Assembly (NCBI GenBank): GCA_964478165.1
Contig: CAYZGU010000021.1
Span: forward strand, 118,064-182,063
Source of the DNA: CAYZGU01 sp964478165
GTDB lineage: Bacteria; Poribacteria; WGA-4E; JAJDTR01
DNA: 64,000 bases
Reading direction: 5' to 3'
Numbering within the stretch: position 1 is the stretch's first letter; each line of letters starts with the position of its first letter. Position numbers and translations under genes: made by a program. Positions 26,638 to 36,238 of this stretch are shown piece by piece. The notes under the pieces were generated by a model that had not been told where the DNA came from, did not search any database, and saw nothing but the letters and a program-made list of their open reading frames with translations.

Positions 26638-29517
26638 ATGGATTTCACCGATGAGTTCGTTAATCGGCACGTCGGTCCCCGTCCGGACGACATTGATCGG
26701 ATGCTAGAAACAATTGGGTATGATACTATCGATGAGTTTATTGCAGACGTTATTCCTTCGGGGATTCGTATGAATCAACCGCTCGCAATTGGAGAAGGCT
26801 GCACAGAACGTGAAGCGCTTCAAAACTTGGAGGAAATCTCGTCAAGAAATCAAGTATATCGCTCCTTCATTGGAATGGGCTACTACAACTGCATTACTCC
26901 GCCTGTAATCCAGAGGAACATTCTTGAAAATCCGGGTTGGTACACCGCGTATACGCCCTATCAAGCGGAGATTGCACAGGGACGCCTAGAGGCTCTGATG
27001 AATTTCCAAACCATGATTGTCGATCTCACAGGATTACCCATAGCGAATGCCTCATTGCTTGACGAGGCAAGCGCCGCGGCTGAAGCGATGGCAATGGCTT
27101 TGGCTATTGCAGACAATCGATGTGATTCGTTGTTTTTTGTTTCCGACACCTGTCATCCGCAAACGATCGCCGTTCTTCGTACGCGTGCAGAACCATTAGG
27201 AATTGAGTTGTGCGTTGGCGATTTTCGTGAGTTTAAGTTTGGTCGTTCCATTGTGGGTGCGCTTGTACAATACCCCGCAACGGACGGTGTGCTTCACGAT
27301 TATAGGAATTTCGGCAAAAAGGTTCATGATGCGGAGGGACTGTTGGTTGTTGCAACGGATCTTATGGCACTGACGCTTCTGATTCCCCCTGGTGAATTTG
27401 ATGCGGATATTGTGGTTGGCTCCGCCCAGCGTTTTGGTGTCCCCATTGGGTATGGGGGTCCCCATGCTGCTTTCCTTTCAACCAAGGAGGAGTTCAAGCG
27501 CAAGATGCCAGGACGGGTTGCCGGCATGTCTAGGGATGGCAACGACCGTCCCGCAATTCGGCTTGCCCTCCAGACACGAGAGCAACATATTCGCAGGGAA
27601 AAGGCAACAAGCAACATTTGTACGGCGCAAGTTCTGCTAGCTGTGATGGCAGGTATGTACGCTGTTTATCACGGTCCTAAGGGACTCCGCCGAATTGCAA
27701 GCCGTGTTCATCAGCTGACGAGTGTTTTACGGATTGGATTGAAGGAGTTGGGATATGGCATTGATGACACGCCGTTTTTTGATACAATCGCTGTTAATCT
27801 GGGCTCCATAGATCTGGACGATCTTCTCTCCGCAGTTAACTCGAAACGGATAAATATCAGAGTCTTCAATCGCTTGCGAGTCGGAATCTCTCTGGATGAG
27901 ACGACCTTGCTTCAAGATGTTCAAGATCTTGTCGATGCCTTCGCGTTCGATAAAGGGCTGCGCCGTGGAAATGAGAACTTACTTTCAGCCAATATTTCCT
28001 GTGTAGATGCAATACCAGATGCCTTTCAGCGTGAAACCCTGTTCCTCGAGCACCCCATCTTCAACACCTATCATTCTGAATCGGAAATGTTGAGATATAT
28101 CCACAAGCTTCAGGAGAAGGACATCTCTTTGACAAATTCGATGATTCCACTGGGGTCCTGTACGATGAAGCTGAATGCAACTGCCGAGATGTTTCCAGTG
28201 ACTTGGCCGGGGTTTGGACAACTTCACCCATTTGCGCCCATCGATCAGGCGCAAGGATATCAGTTGCTTTTTGCACAGCTCGAATCGTGGCTATCAGAAA
28301 TCACCGGTTTCGCTGCGATTTCCTTGCAACCCAATGCCGGATCCCAAGGTGAGTACGCGGGTCTTTCGGTCATTCGTAAATTTCATCAGAGCCGGGGTGA
28401 ATCCCATCGAAATATCTGTCTGATTCCGAAGTCTGCGCACGGTACGAACCCCGCTAGTGCAGTCATGGTGGGCATGAAGGTTGTGGTTGTTGATTGTGAC
28501 GATTCGGGCAACATTGATTTGGCGGACTTGGATAAAAAAGTCCGTGTGCATAGCGCAGAGCTCGCGGCTATGATGATTACTTACCCATCGACACATGGTG
28601 TTTTTGAGGAAGAAATTCGCGAAATTTGTAGAACGGTGCATCAGCACGGTGGGCAGGTCTATATGGATGGCGCGAACATGAATGCGATGGTAGGCCTCTG
28701 TCGTCCCAGCGAGTTCGGTCCCGATGTCTGTCACTTGAATTTGCACAAAACGTTTTGTATCCCGCACGGCGGTGGTGGCCCAGGAATGGGTCCTATTGGT
28801 GTAGACGGTCACCTCGCACAATTCCTTCCAACGCACCCAATAGTGTCCGTCGGAGGTGCGGACGGCATCGGTGCAATTTCGGCTGCTCCGTGGGGTAGTC
28901 CGAGTATTCTACCCATTTCGTGGAGTTATATCGCGATGATGGGTTCAGCCGGATTGAAACGTGCAAGCCAAATTGCAATCTTGAATGGCAACTATATCGC
29001 TAAGGTCCTAGAGCCACATTATCCAGTGCTCTACAAAGGGAAGCATGCTTTGGTCGCGCATGAATGCATAATTGATTTTCGGGATTTCAAGAAGACGGCC
29101 GGTATTGGGGTTGTTGACATTGCGAAACGCTTGATGGACTATGGTTTCCATGCACCGACCGTATCGTGGCCAGTCTCTGAAACAATGATGATTGAACCCA
29201 CCGAGAGCGAGTCGAAGGCCGAATTGGACCGGTTTTGCGAGGCACTCATTTCTATTCGTATGGAGATTTCTGATATCGAGAAGGGGATCGCGGATCGCAT
29301 AGACAACGTGCTCAAGAATGCTCCTCATACCGCGGCAGCTGTGGTGCAATCCGACTGGGTTCACAGCTATACGCGGGAGAAAGCTGCTTTTCCTGCACCT
29401 TGGACTCGTGATCGGAAGTATTGGCCGCCGGTGGGCCGCATTGATGAAGTTCTTGGCGATCGAAATCTGGCCTGCGTTTGTCCTCCGGTGGAGTCATATG
29501 GAATGGAAACCGACTGA
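26638..29517 (+). CDS. gcvP: Glycine dehydrogenase (decarboxylating), single-chain P protein
   Basis: PLP-dependent glycine decarboxylase of the glycine cleavage system. The 959-residue protein is the fused type, with both halves (GcvPA-like about 1-450, GcvPB-like about 470-940). The PLP lysine lies in NLHKTFCIPHGGGGPGMGPIGV (Lys704). Other signatures are SFIGMGYYNCITPPVI, YTPYQAEIAQGRLEALMNFQTM, and SMIPLGSCTMKLNA. The ATG at 26638 directly follows gcvH; upstream in-frame codons lie inside gcvH. Its product needs PLP, and pdxH lies downstream in the same gene string. Confidence 0.97.
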   Translation: MDFTDEFVNRHVGPRPDDIDRMLETIGYDTIDEFIADVIPSGIRMNQPLAIGEGCTEREALQNLEEISSRNQVYRSFIGMGYYNCITPPVIQRNILENPGWYTAYTPYQAEIAQGRLEALMNFQTMIVDLTGLPIANASLLDEASAAAEAMAMALAIADNRCDSLFFVSDTCHPQTIAVLRTRAEPLGIELCVGDFREFKFGRSIVGALVQYPATDGVLHDYRNFGKKVHDAEGLLVVATDLMALTLLIPPGEFDADIVVGSAQRFGVPIGYGGPHAAFLSTKEEFKRKMPGRVAGMSRDGNDRPAIRLALQTREQHIRREKATSNICTAQVLLAVMAGMYAVYHGPKGLRRIASRVHQLTSVLRIGLKELGYGIDDTPFFDTIAVNLGSIDLDDLLSAVNSKRINIRVFNRLRVGISLDETTLLQDVQDLVDAFAFDKGLRRGNENLLSANISCVDAIPDAFQRETLFLEHPIFNTYHSESEMLRYIHKLQEKDISLTNSMIPLGSCTMKLNATAEMFPVTWPGFGQLHPFAPIDQAQGYQLLFAQLESWLSEITGFAAISLQPNAGSQGEYAGLSVIRKFHQSRGESHRNICLIPKSAHGTNPASAVMVGMKVVVVDCDDSGNIDLADLDKKVRVHSAELAAMMITYPSTHGVFEEEIREICRTVHQHGGQVYMDGANMNAMVGLCRPSEFGPDVCHLNLHKTFCIPHGGGGPGMGPIGVDGHLAQFLPTHPIVSVGGADGIGAISAAPWGSPSILPISWSYIAMMGSAGLKRASQIAILNGNYIAKVLEPHYPVLYKGKHALVAHECIIDFRDFKKTAGIGVVDIAKRLMDYGFHAPTVSWPVSETMMIEPTESESKAELDRFCEALISIRMEISDIEKGIADRIDNVLKNAPHTAAAVVQSDWVHSYTREKAAFPAPWTRDRKYWPPVGRIDEVLGDRNLACVCPPVESYGMETD

Positions 29518-29559
29518 TAAATGATTGAATGCTCGTAGTTTACTTAATGGGTTGATCTA

Positions 29560-30927
29560 ATGAAAGCAATTATCATAGGTGCCGGAGAGGTCGGATTTCA
29601 CACCGCCCGCACCCTGACTGCGGAAAAGGACAACGACGTTGTTCTGATTGACCAGTCTTCGGTGGTCTGTCGACGTGCGCAAGAACAATTGGACCTACTC
29701 GCTCTGCACGGATCAGGAGCGTCTCCAACTCTATTGAAGCGCGCAGGAATTGAAGATGCTGATTTGCTCATTGCAGTCACCAATAGCGATGAAGTTAACA
29801 TACTTGCGTGTGTGATTGCATCTCGATGTGGTGTTGCGACGAAGGTCGCGCGTGTTTCTTCTCCCGATTACTTTGAGAGTGAGTATAGTCTTACGCCAAC
29901 AGATCTTCAGATTGACTTACTTGTGAATCCTGAGAGACTCTGTGCACAGGAATTTTATCACCTCTTGAACACACCGGAAGCCCGAGAAATCGTGGAATTT
30001 GAAGATGGCAAAGTGAGATTAGTCGCCTTTAGGGTAAGATCGCCAAGCCCGTTTCAAGGTAAGCAGCTCAGCCGTTTGGGGGATGAGGGGTTGGTCTCTG
30101 ATCTGCGTTTCACTGGCATTAAACGCAAAGATGGTTCAACTGTCGTTCCCAAAGGTGGTGATAGCATTTTCGAAGGGGACGAAGTGTTTGCAATTGGCAG
30201 TCATGACGCCATTTCAAAGCTGTTGGAGTTGTCAGGTGTCTCGTTGAGTGAGAAACTCACTCGCGTGATTATTGCGGGGGCTGGGCGTATCGGTATATAT
30301 CTTGCGCAGGCACTTGAGCAGGACGGTACGAGTGTCAAACTCATTGAGGCGAATCGAGAGCAGGCGGAAATGGCATCGAAGGTTTTGAAGCGCTCGACTA
30401 TTCTTCATGGCGACTATCTACAACCGGGATTTTTGGAGCAGGCGGGCGTTGATGGCGTCGATGGTTTCGTGTCGGTTACCGGTAATGATGAAAATGATGT
30501 AATGGCTTGTGTGACTGCTAAACAGAATGGCGCGGTCCGCGTTCTTGCCCTGGTTCAACAGCCCCGATATCTGCCCATCCTTGCAGCTATTCCAACGCTT
30601 GACACAGCGGTGAGTCGGCATCTAACGGCGGTTGGCAGTATCCTACGTCTAGTCCGTCGCGGACACATTGTTTCCGTAGCATCCTTGCGCGAAATTGATG
30701 CAGAGGTGATTGAGTTGGTTGCAGAATCCGATTCAGGAATCGTCCGGAAAGATTTAGTTTCGCTCGGCAAAAAATTCCCTGATGATGCCTTGATTGGTGC
30801 GATTGTGCGGCGCGACCAGGTGCTTGTACCGACAGGGGATAGTGTTATTCAAGTGGGCGATCGAATCATCGTTTTCAGCATGCCCCACGCGATTCCCAGC
30901 GTAGAAAACCTCTTTGTAACGACATAA
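29560..30927 (+). CDS. trkA: Trk system potassium uptake protein TrkA
   Basis: Cytosolic NAD(H)-binding regulatory subunit of Trk/Ktr-type K+ uptake. The 455-residue protein has two RCK_N Rossmann domains, beginning AIIIGAGEVGFHTARTL (residues 2-18) and VIIAGAGRIGIYLAQAL (about 235), each followed by an RCK_C domain, the full bacterial TrkA arrangement. Acidic residues close the second strand in both (VVLID, VKLIE), as in NAD-binding forms. It lies 42 bases after gcvP and 180 bases before its membrane partner trkH. Confidence 0.95.
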   Translation: MKAIIIGAGEVGFHTARTLTAEKDNDVVLIDQSSVVCRRAQEQLDLLALHGSGASPTLLKRAGIEDADLLIAVTNSDEVNILACVIASRCGVATKVARVSSPDYFESEYSLTPTDLQIDLLVNPERLCAQEFYHLLNTPEAREIVEFEDGKVRLVAFRVRSPSPFQGKQLSRLGDEGLVSDLRFTGIKRKDGSTVVPKGGDSIFEGDEVFAIGSHDAISKLLELSGVSLSEKLTRVIIAGAGRIGIYLAQALEQDGTSVKLIEANREQAEMASKVLKRSTILHGDYLQPGFLEQAGVDGVDGFVSVTGNDENDVMACVTAKQNGAVRVLALVQQPRYLPILAAIPTLDTAVSRHLTAVGSILRLVRRGHIVSVASLREIDAEVIELVAESDSGIVRKDLVSLGKKFPDDALIGAIVRRDQVLVPTGDSVIQVGDRIIVFSMPHAIPSVENLFVTT

Positions 30928-31107
30928 CACGTGCTAATGCGGCTAAAATTCATTACGCTCTGTTGCTTGATATGAGGGGACGAAAGCCGTTAATCAACCT
31001 CCTGCAGATCTGCGCTTTAGCGCCTTTCAACCCAGTCCACGTCTTATGACTCCCGACAGGAGGGCTCAGTAGTTTGGCCCGTTCATGTCGAATTCTTTTT
31101 CCTATAG

Positions 31108-32610
31108 TTGACCTTGAATGCAAGACTAGTTTTTTACACAGTTGGAAATCTTCTCATATGCTTGGCAGGGGCAATGCTCATTCCGCTTGTTCTGGCCGTG
31201 TATTATGAAGCCACCGCTGGGGATGAAGATTTTGGCGCGTTTGCTTGTGCTTTTACCATCACCCTGGTTGTAGGAGTAGTTCTGCGTCTGACGGCTAAAA
31301 CTAAGCAGGGCCTTGGCAATAAGGAGGGAGCGGCCATTGTTGCGCTTAGTTGGACAGCTTGCGCCCTTTTTGGATCGCTTCCTTACCTTTTTCTGGGTGT
31401 TTTTGGGGAACCAGATAGAAATCTCTTATCTGAGTTTGCGTTCTGTTACTTTGAATCTATGTCTGGGTTTAGCACGACGGGCGCGACTGTGCTTCGCCAA
31501 ATTGAACCACTTCCTCATGCGATGCTCTTTTGGCGGAGTCTTACGCATTGGCTCGGCGGTATGGGAATTGTTGTTCTCGCCGTTGCGATTCTTCCGATGT
31601 TAGGTGTTGGTGGGATGCAGCTATTTCGTGCAGAGGTTCCCGGTCCCCAGACAGAACGTTTGACGCCGCGTATTGCACAAACGGCAAAGGTGCTGTGGGG
31701 GGTTTACCTCCTTATTTCGATCGTCGAGGCACTTCTTTTGTGGATTGGTGGCATGACGCTCTTCGATGCATTGTGCCATACTTTTGGTACGATGGCAACG
31801 GGCGGGTTTTCCACCAAAAATCTGGGTATTGGGCACTATGATAGTGTCTACTTCGATGTGGTGATTACAATCTTTATGTTTCTTGCTGGAACAAACTTCG
31901 CACTACATTACCAGGCTTTGCGTGGCAATGTTAAAGGGTATCTTCGAGACAGCGAATTTCGATTTTATGGCTTTATTTTTATTTTGTGCACGGGATTGAT
32001 TGTTTGGGATACAATGTACACCAAAGTCGATGATGTAGCCGTCTACGACTCCTTTGGAAGCTCGCTTCGTTACGCGTCATTCCAAGTTGGTGCAATGGTT
32101 ACAACAACAGGCTATGGAACTTTTGATTTTGAACAGTGGCCGGCGCTTTCACAGTTTGTCCTCTTACTTCTGATGCTTTTCGGTGGGTGTGCTGGGTCAA
32201 CCGGTGGTGGGTTGAAACAGATGCGATTCCTTCTCTTGATTAAGCAAGGATACGTGGAGATTAAACGGTTTATCCTCCCTCATGCGGTGCTTCCCCTAAA
32301 GGTTGGTGATACAGTTGTCTCACAAGAAGTGATGACAAATATTCTCAGTTTTTTCTTCCTATTTATTGGTATAATGGCGATTGTAACTTGTGCGATGGCC
32401 GCGCTGGGATTGGATTTGATTAGTGCGGCCGCATCAACGGTTGCAACGATGGCGAATATCGGTCCCGGGCTCGGAACTGTAGGTCCGACGGACAATTATG
32501 CACATATTCCCACCGTTGGAAAATTCATCCTAAGCTTTTGTATGCTGCTTGGACGTCTTGAGCTTTACACGGTGCTCGTCTTGTTTTCGCCAGAGTTGTG
32601 GAAAAAGTGA
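31108..32610 (+). CDS. trkH: Trk potassium uptake protein TrkH
   Basis: Inner-membrane K+ channel-like subunit that works with TrkA. The protein of about 500 residues has the four-fold pore repeat: GFSTTGATVL, MATGGFSTKN, MVTTTGYGTFDF and ATMANIGPGLGTVGP carry the selectivity-filter glycines. Multiple hydrophobic segments are present as expected. The TTG at 31108 is provisional because no ribosome-binding site precedes it; a strong AGGAGG at about 31057-31063 lies upstream but reaches an out-of-frame ATG (31086). Together with trkA this gives a complete K+ transporter. Confidence 0.92.
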   Translation: MTLNARLVFYTVGNLLICLAGAMLIPLVLAVYYEATAGDEDFGAFACAFTITLVVGVVLRLTAKTKQGLGNKEGAAIVALSWTACALFGSLPYLFLGVFGEPDRNLLSEFAFCYFESMSGFSTTGATVLRQIEPLPHAMLFWRSLTHWLGGMGIVVLAVAILPMLGVGGMQLFRAEVPGPQTERLTPRIAQTAKVLWGVYLLISIVEALLLWIGGMTLFDALCHTFGTMATGGFSTKNLGIGHYDSVYFDVVITIFMFLAGTNFALHYQALRGNVKGYLRDSEFRFYGFIFILCTGLIVWDTMYTKVDDVAVYDSFGSSLRYASFQVGAMVTTTGYGTFDFEQWPALSQFVLLLLMLFGGCAGSTGGGLKQMRFLLLIKQGYVEIKRFILPHAVLPLKVGDTVVSQEVMTNILSFFFLFIGIMAIVTCAMAALGLDLISAAASTVATMANIGPGLGTVGPTDNYAHIPTVGKFILSFCMLLGRLELYTVLVLFSPELWKK

Positions 32611-32646
32611 AGCCGAGTTCATCAGTTTGAAACTACAGAAAAATAG

Positions 32647-33285
32647 ATGCGGATAAACGAACTTCGTCGTGAATACATTTCCGAAGGTCTGAGTGAAAAA
32701 AATCTAGACGTCAGCCCGTTTAAGCAGTTTGAGAAGTGGTTGCAACAGGCTGTGGACGCCAAAACTGATTTGCCCGACGCAATGACGTTAGCAACAGCGA
32801 CCGAAGATGGTCTGCCGTCAGCGCGGATAGTCTTGCTCAGAGATTTTGATGACCAGGGCTTCGTTTTTTATACTGATTATACGAGTCAAAAAGGGAAGGA
32901 GTTGTTTGAAAATCCGCGGGCGGCGTTAGTTTTTTACTGGCGTGAATTTGATCGACAGGTCCGCATCTCAGGTCATGTGAGGGTGATTTCTCGCAAAGAA
33001 TCTAGGAGCTACTTTCGAACTCGTCCCGTTGCAAGTCGCGTGGCTTCTCTTGCGTCCAAGCAGGATGAAGTTCTCCCGAGCCGAGAAATTCTAGAGGACA
33101 GGTTCCACCAGTTGATGAAGGTCTATCATGGGAAGGAGATTCCCCTCCCGACTTATTGGGGAGGTTTTCGTCTATCCCCCGATTGGATTGAATTCTGGCA
33201 AGGACGCCCGAATCGTCTCCATGACCGACTTCGTTATACACGTCAGCTTGATGGGGATTGGCGAGTCGAAAGACTGTCGCCCTGA
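32647..33285 (+). CDS. pdxH: Pyridoxamine 5'-phosphate oxidase
   Basis: FMN enzyme oxidising pyridoxamine/pyridoxine 5'-phosphate to PLP. The 212-residue protein shows AMTLATATEDGLPSARIVLLRDFDDQGFVFYTDYTSQKGKELFENPRAALVFYW (FMN-binding split barrel), RPVASRVASLASKQ, and the C-terminal PTYWGGFRLSPDWIEFWQGRPNRLHDR...WRVERLSP, where the terminal RLxP is highly conserved. It is 36 bases after trkH and probably co-transcribed. A promoter for nuoA follows it. Confidence 0.96.
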   Translation: MRINELRREYISEGLSEKNLDVSPFKQFEKWLQQAVDAKTDLPDAMTLATATEDGLPSARIVLLRDFDDQGFVFYTDYTSQKGKELFENPRAALVFYWREFDRQVRISGHVRVISRKESRSYFRTRPVASRVASLASKQDEVLPSREILEDRFHQLMKVYHGKEIPLPTYWGGFRLSPDWIEFWQGRPNRLHDRLRYTRQLDGDWRVERLSP

Positions 33286-33367
33286 TTTTTCACGGGCGCA
33301 CGTAATTGTGAAAACATACTTTTCTTGTAATCGAATGTAGATGGGCGCGATTTTAATCATAAAAAGC

Positions 33368-33396
33368 TTGACATGATTTGTGAAATATGAGACAAT
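33368..33396 (+). promoter_or_regulatory. Predicted promoter of the nuo-atp gene string
   Basis: A perfect -35 box TTGACA (33368-33373) and GACAAT (33391-33396) are separated by 17 bases. The predicted start is about 140 bases before nuoA. No other strong promoter was seen for the nuo genes. Confidence 0.6.
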
Positions 33397-33540
33397 ACGT
33401 GTGCCTTCATGATACGTCGTTTGTTATGAGGTGGGCGGTGACATTCCCAGTTGTTTTTGGCTTCGATATGTGAGTTGTCTCACAAGCATATTTGAACACT
33501 TTTCCTATCTTGATCCGAACGCATCAGGCGACATACACGC

Positions 33541-33909
33541 ATGTTGATTGACTACCTTCCTATATTGCTGTTGCTTGTTTTTGCCATTGGTTTTGCGGCT
33601 GTAAATCTTGCGCTTACTCACCTCCTTGGACCAAAGAAACCAACCCGGTCGAAACTCTCGGTTTACGAATCTGGTGTTGAGCCCGTCGGAAATGCGCGTC
33701 AGCGTTTTACAATTAGGTTTGATCTCATTGCGATGCTCTTCATCATCTTCGATATTGAGGTCGTGTTTCTGTATCCGTGGGCGATGGTCTTTAAGCGATT
33801 CTCGGAGAATAGCGGATATTTTATTTTGATTGAGATGTTGGTTTTCATTGGCATGCTCTTTTTGGGTTATATTTACGCTTGGAAGAAGGGTGGATTGACA
33901 TGGGATTAG
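33541..33909 (+). CDS. nuoA: NADH-quinone oxidoreductase subunit A
   Basis: Small membrane subunit of proton-pumping complex I near the quinone site. The 122-residue protein has three hydrophobic helices and the signature KLSVYESGVEPVGNARQRFTIRFDLIAMLFIIFDIEVVFLYPWA. It is the first gene of the nuo string and its last ten bases overlap nuoB. Confidence 0.96.
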   Translation: MLIDYLPILLLLVFAIGFAAVNLALTHLLGPKKPTRSKLSVYESGVEPVGNARQRFTIRFDLIAMLFIIFDIEVVFLYPWAMVFKRFSENSGYFILIEMLVFIGMLFLGYIYAWKKGGLTWD

Positions 33910-34412
33910 AAGGTAGTTCTGGCGATAACATCATCACGACCACTGTGAACAAGGTCGTTAACTGGGGCAGGCGAAATTCGTTGTGGCCAATGCCCTTTGG
34001 AACGGCATGCTGTGCGATTGAGATGATGGCGACGTTGGCATCGAAGTATGACTTATCGCGGTTTGGTGCGGAAGCGATTCGCTTTTCGCCGCGCCAGTCG
34101 GATCTCTTAATTGTATCTGGACGAATTTCTCTAAAAATGATGCCGGTTCTGAAAAAAATCTACGATCAGATGCCAGACCCGAAATGGGTGATCTCCATGG
34201 GCGCGTGCGCATCGTGTGGGGGCGTCTTTGACACCTACACTTTAATCCAAGGTGTAGATCAGTTTCTTCCGGTTGATCTGTATGTGCCAGGGTGTCCGCC
34301 TCGACCTGAGGATTTGATTGACGCTGTAATGCAGATTCAGCGTCAGATTGATGGTGGCGAGTTGCCCAAAGGGGATGTCGTCGTTGGAAGTGTTACTGCG
34401 ACGGTAGGATAA
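33900..34412 (+). CDS. nuoB: NADH-quinone oxidoreductase subunit B
   Basis: Carries the terminal [4Fe-4S] cluster N2 of complex I. The 170-residue protein shows PFGTACCAIEMMA, SGRISLKMMPVLKKIYDQMPDPKWVISMGACASCGG and VPGCPPRPE, giving the cluster cysteines (CC pair, Cys in ACASCGG and PGCPP). The ATG at 33900 lies within the nuoA end; the longer frame from 33879 adds only nuoA-overlapping residues. Confidence 0.96.
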   Translation: MGLEGSSGDNIITTTVNKVVNWGRRNSLWPMPFGTACCAIEMMATLASKYDLSRFGAEAIRFSPRQSDLLIVSGRISLKMMPVLKKIYDQMPDPKWVISMGACASCGGVFDTYTLIQGVDQFLPVDLYVPGCPPRPEDLIDAVMQIQRQIDGGELPKGDVVVGSVTATVG

Positions 34413-34418
34413 ATTGTC

Positions 34419-34973
34419 ATGAGCGAAAAAGAGATAAAACAGACAGAAAAAGATTCATTTCCGGTCGTTTTTCGGAGGATTCGAGACGAATTTCAAGAAG
34501 CGATTCTCGATTTCTCGGACGAGATGGGCGAGTTGACAGTCACTGTGCAAAAAGGTACGGCTTATGAACTGTTGGAGTTTTTGAAAACCGAAACGGACTT
34601 CTCCTACGATTTTCTCGTTGACGTTACAGCGGTGGATTATTCATTGATGGAAGATGTTCTAATGAAGCATGATTATGCGCGATTCATGGTAGTTTACCAT
34701 CTTTATTCGTACAAAACTGGAGATCGTGTGCGGGTGAAGACTCCGGTTTCTGAAAAAGAACTTTCCGTTTGCTCAGTAACATCACTATGGAAAAGCGCAG
34801 GATGGCTTGAATGCGAAGTCTATGACATGTTTGGTATTATATTTGAGAACCATCCAAATCTTCGTCGCATCTTGATGCCGGACGATTTTGAGGGGCATCC
34901 ACTCTGCAAAGATTATCCGTTGCGCGGTCGTGGTGAGCGGGAAACCTTCGATTTTGAGCGGCAGAATGCGTAA
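34419..34973 (+). CDS. nuoC: NADH-quinone oxidoreductase subunit C
   Basis: Peripheral-arm 30-kDa subunit of complex I. The 184-residue protein contains SYDFLVDVTAVDY, RFMVVYHLYSYKTGDRVRVKTPV and the signature W-ECEVYDMFGIIFENHPNLRRILMPDDFEGHPLCKDYPLRG. It is separate from NuoD, not fused. It lies six bases after nuoB. Confidence 0.96.
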   Translation: MSEKEIKQTEKDSFPVVFRRIRDEFQEAILDFSDEMGELTVTVQKGTAYELLEFLKTETDFSYDFLVDVTAVDYSLMEDVLMKHDYARFMVVYHLYSYKTGDRVRVKTPVSEKELSVCSVTSLWKSAGWLECEVYDMFGIIFENHPNLRRILMPDDFEGHPLCKDYPLRGRGERETFDFERQNA

Positions 34974-35020
34974 GATGTGGCGACAGAGAACTAAGATTGG
35001 ATAGGGGAGGAGCACCAAAG

Positions 35021-36217
35021 ATGCAGTCGCACAAGCAGCGGATTACTGGCGAAAGGATGCTGTTAAATTTCGGGCCGCAGCATCCAGCAACACACGGTAC
35101 GCTCCGGCTCGTTCTAGAGCTTGACGGCGAAACAGTTGTCAAAGCGACACCTCATCTAGGTTATCTCCACACGGGTTTTGAAAAGCTCGGTGAGCATTTG
35201 GACTACAACCAGTATATCGTTGTGACGGATCGAATGAATTATCTCTCGCCGTTGTCCAACAACTTCGGCTACGTTCTTGCTGTTGAGAAGCTACTCGGGC
35301 TCGAAGTGCCCGAGCGTGGGAAATACGTCCGCGTTCTTATGGCAGAGCTTTCTCGCTTGGCCGATCACCTAATCTGGTTAGGCATGGGCGCCCTGGATCT
35401 CGGCGCATTTACGGCGTTTCTGTATGGTTTCCGAGAACGCGAAAAACTGTATAGCATCTTCGAGAGAGCAACTGGTGCTCGTTTGACGACAAGCTATACT
35501 CGTGTCGGTGGCGTTTTAAGAGATTTGTATGATGGTTTTGAAGAGGAGGTAAAAGCTTTTCTCTCAGAGTTCCCCACAGCATTAAAGGAAGTTCATACGT
35601 TGCTCACGCGCAATCGCATCTGGATGGATCGTACGAAGGAAGTCGGAGTTGTCTCAGGGGAGGACGCAATCAGCTTCGGTCTGACGGGACCTTGCCTACG
35701 GGCCTCAGGTGTTGAGCACGACTTGCGAAAATCTGAACCGTACTCCTGCTATGAAGATTTTGATTTTGATGTTCCTGTTGGGATGAATGGTGATGTCTAC
35801 GACCGTTATCTTGTTCGTATGGAGGAAATGGTTCAGAGCGCTGATATTGTTCGACAAGCCCTCGATAGACTACCCGATGGTCCCGTGAATGTTCCAGACA
35901 ATAAGATTATCCTTCCCAAGAAAGAAGATGCGTACGGGCATATTGAAGGACTAATTCATCATTTCAAGATTATAATGGATGGGCATGGAGTTCAACCTCC
36001 TCGCGGTGAGATTTATTCCGCAACAGAATCGCCGAATGGCGAGCTAGGATTCTACATCGTTAGTGATGGCAGCGGAACCGCGTATCGAATTCGCATTCGT
36101 CCACCTAGTCTACTGCAATTTCAGGTTGTGCCTCACATGATTGAGGGTGGCATGGTGTCAGATATTGTGGCTGTATTGGGAAGTTTGAATATCATTGCTG
36201 GAGAGTTGGATCGATAA
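35021..36217 (+). CDS. nuoD: NADH-quinone oxidoreductase subunit D
   Basis: 49-kDa quinone-site subunit of complex I, related to [NiFe] hydrogenase large subunits. The 398-residue protein starts LNFGPQHPATHGTLRLVLELDGE and contains HLGYLHTGFEKLGEH, DRMNYLSPLSNN, LSRLADHLIWLG, SGVEHDLRKSEPY, PPRGEIYSATESPNGELGFYIVSDGSGTAYRIRIRPPS and the C-terminal DIVAVLGSLNIIAGELDR. The ATG at 35021 follows GGAGGAG, and is preferred to a TTG at 34997. Confidence 0.96.
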   Translation: MQSHKQRITGERMLLNFGPQHPATHGTLRLVLELDGETVVKATPHLGYLHTGFEKLGEHLDYNQYIVVTDRMNYLSPLSNNFGYVLAVEKLLGLEVPERGKYVRVLMAELSRLADHLIWLGMGALDLGAFTAFLYGFREREKLYSIFERATGARLTTSYTRVGGVLRDLYDGFEEEVKAFLSEFPTALKEVHTLLTRNRIWMDRTKEVGVVSGEDAISFGLTGPCLRASGVEHDLRKSEPYSCYEDFDFDVPVGMNGDVYDRYLVRMEEMVQSADIVRQALDRLPDGPVNVPDNKIILPKKEDAYGHIEGLIHHFKIIMDGHGVQPPRGEIYSATESPNGELGFYIVSDGSGTAYRIRIRPPSLLQFQVVPHMIEGGMVSDIVAVLGSLNIIAGELDR

Positions 36218-36238
36218 TCGATGCGGAGTGATTCGTAG

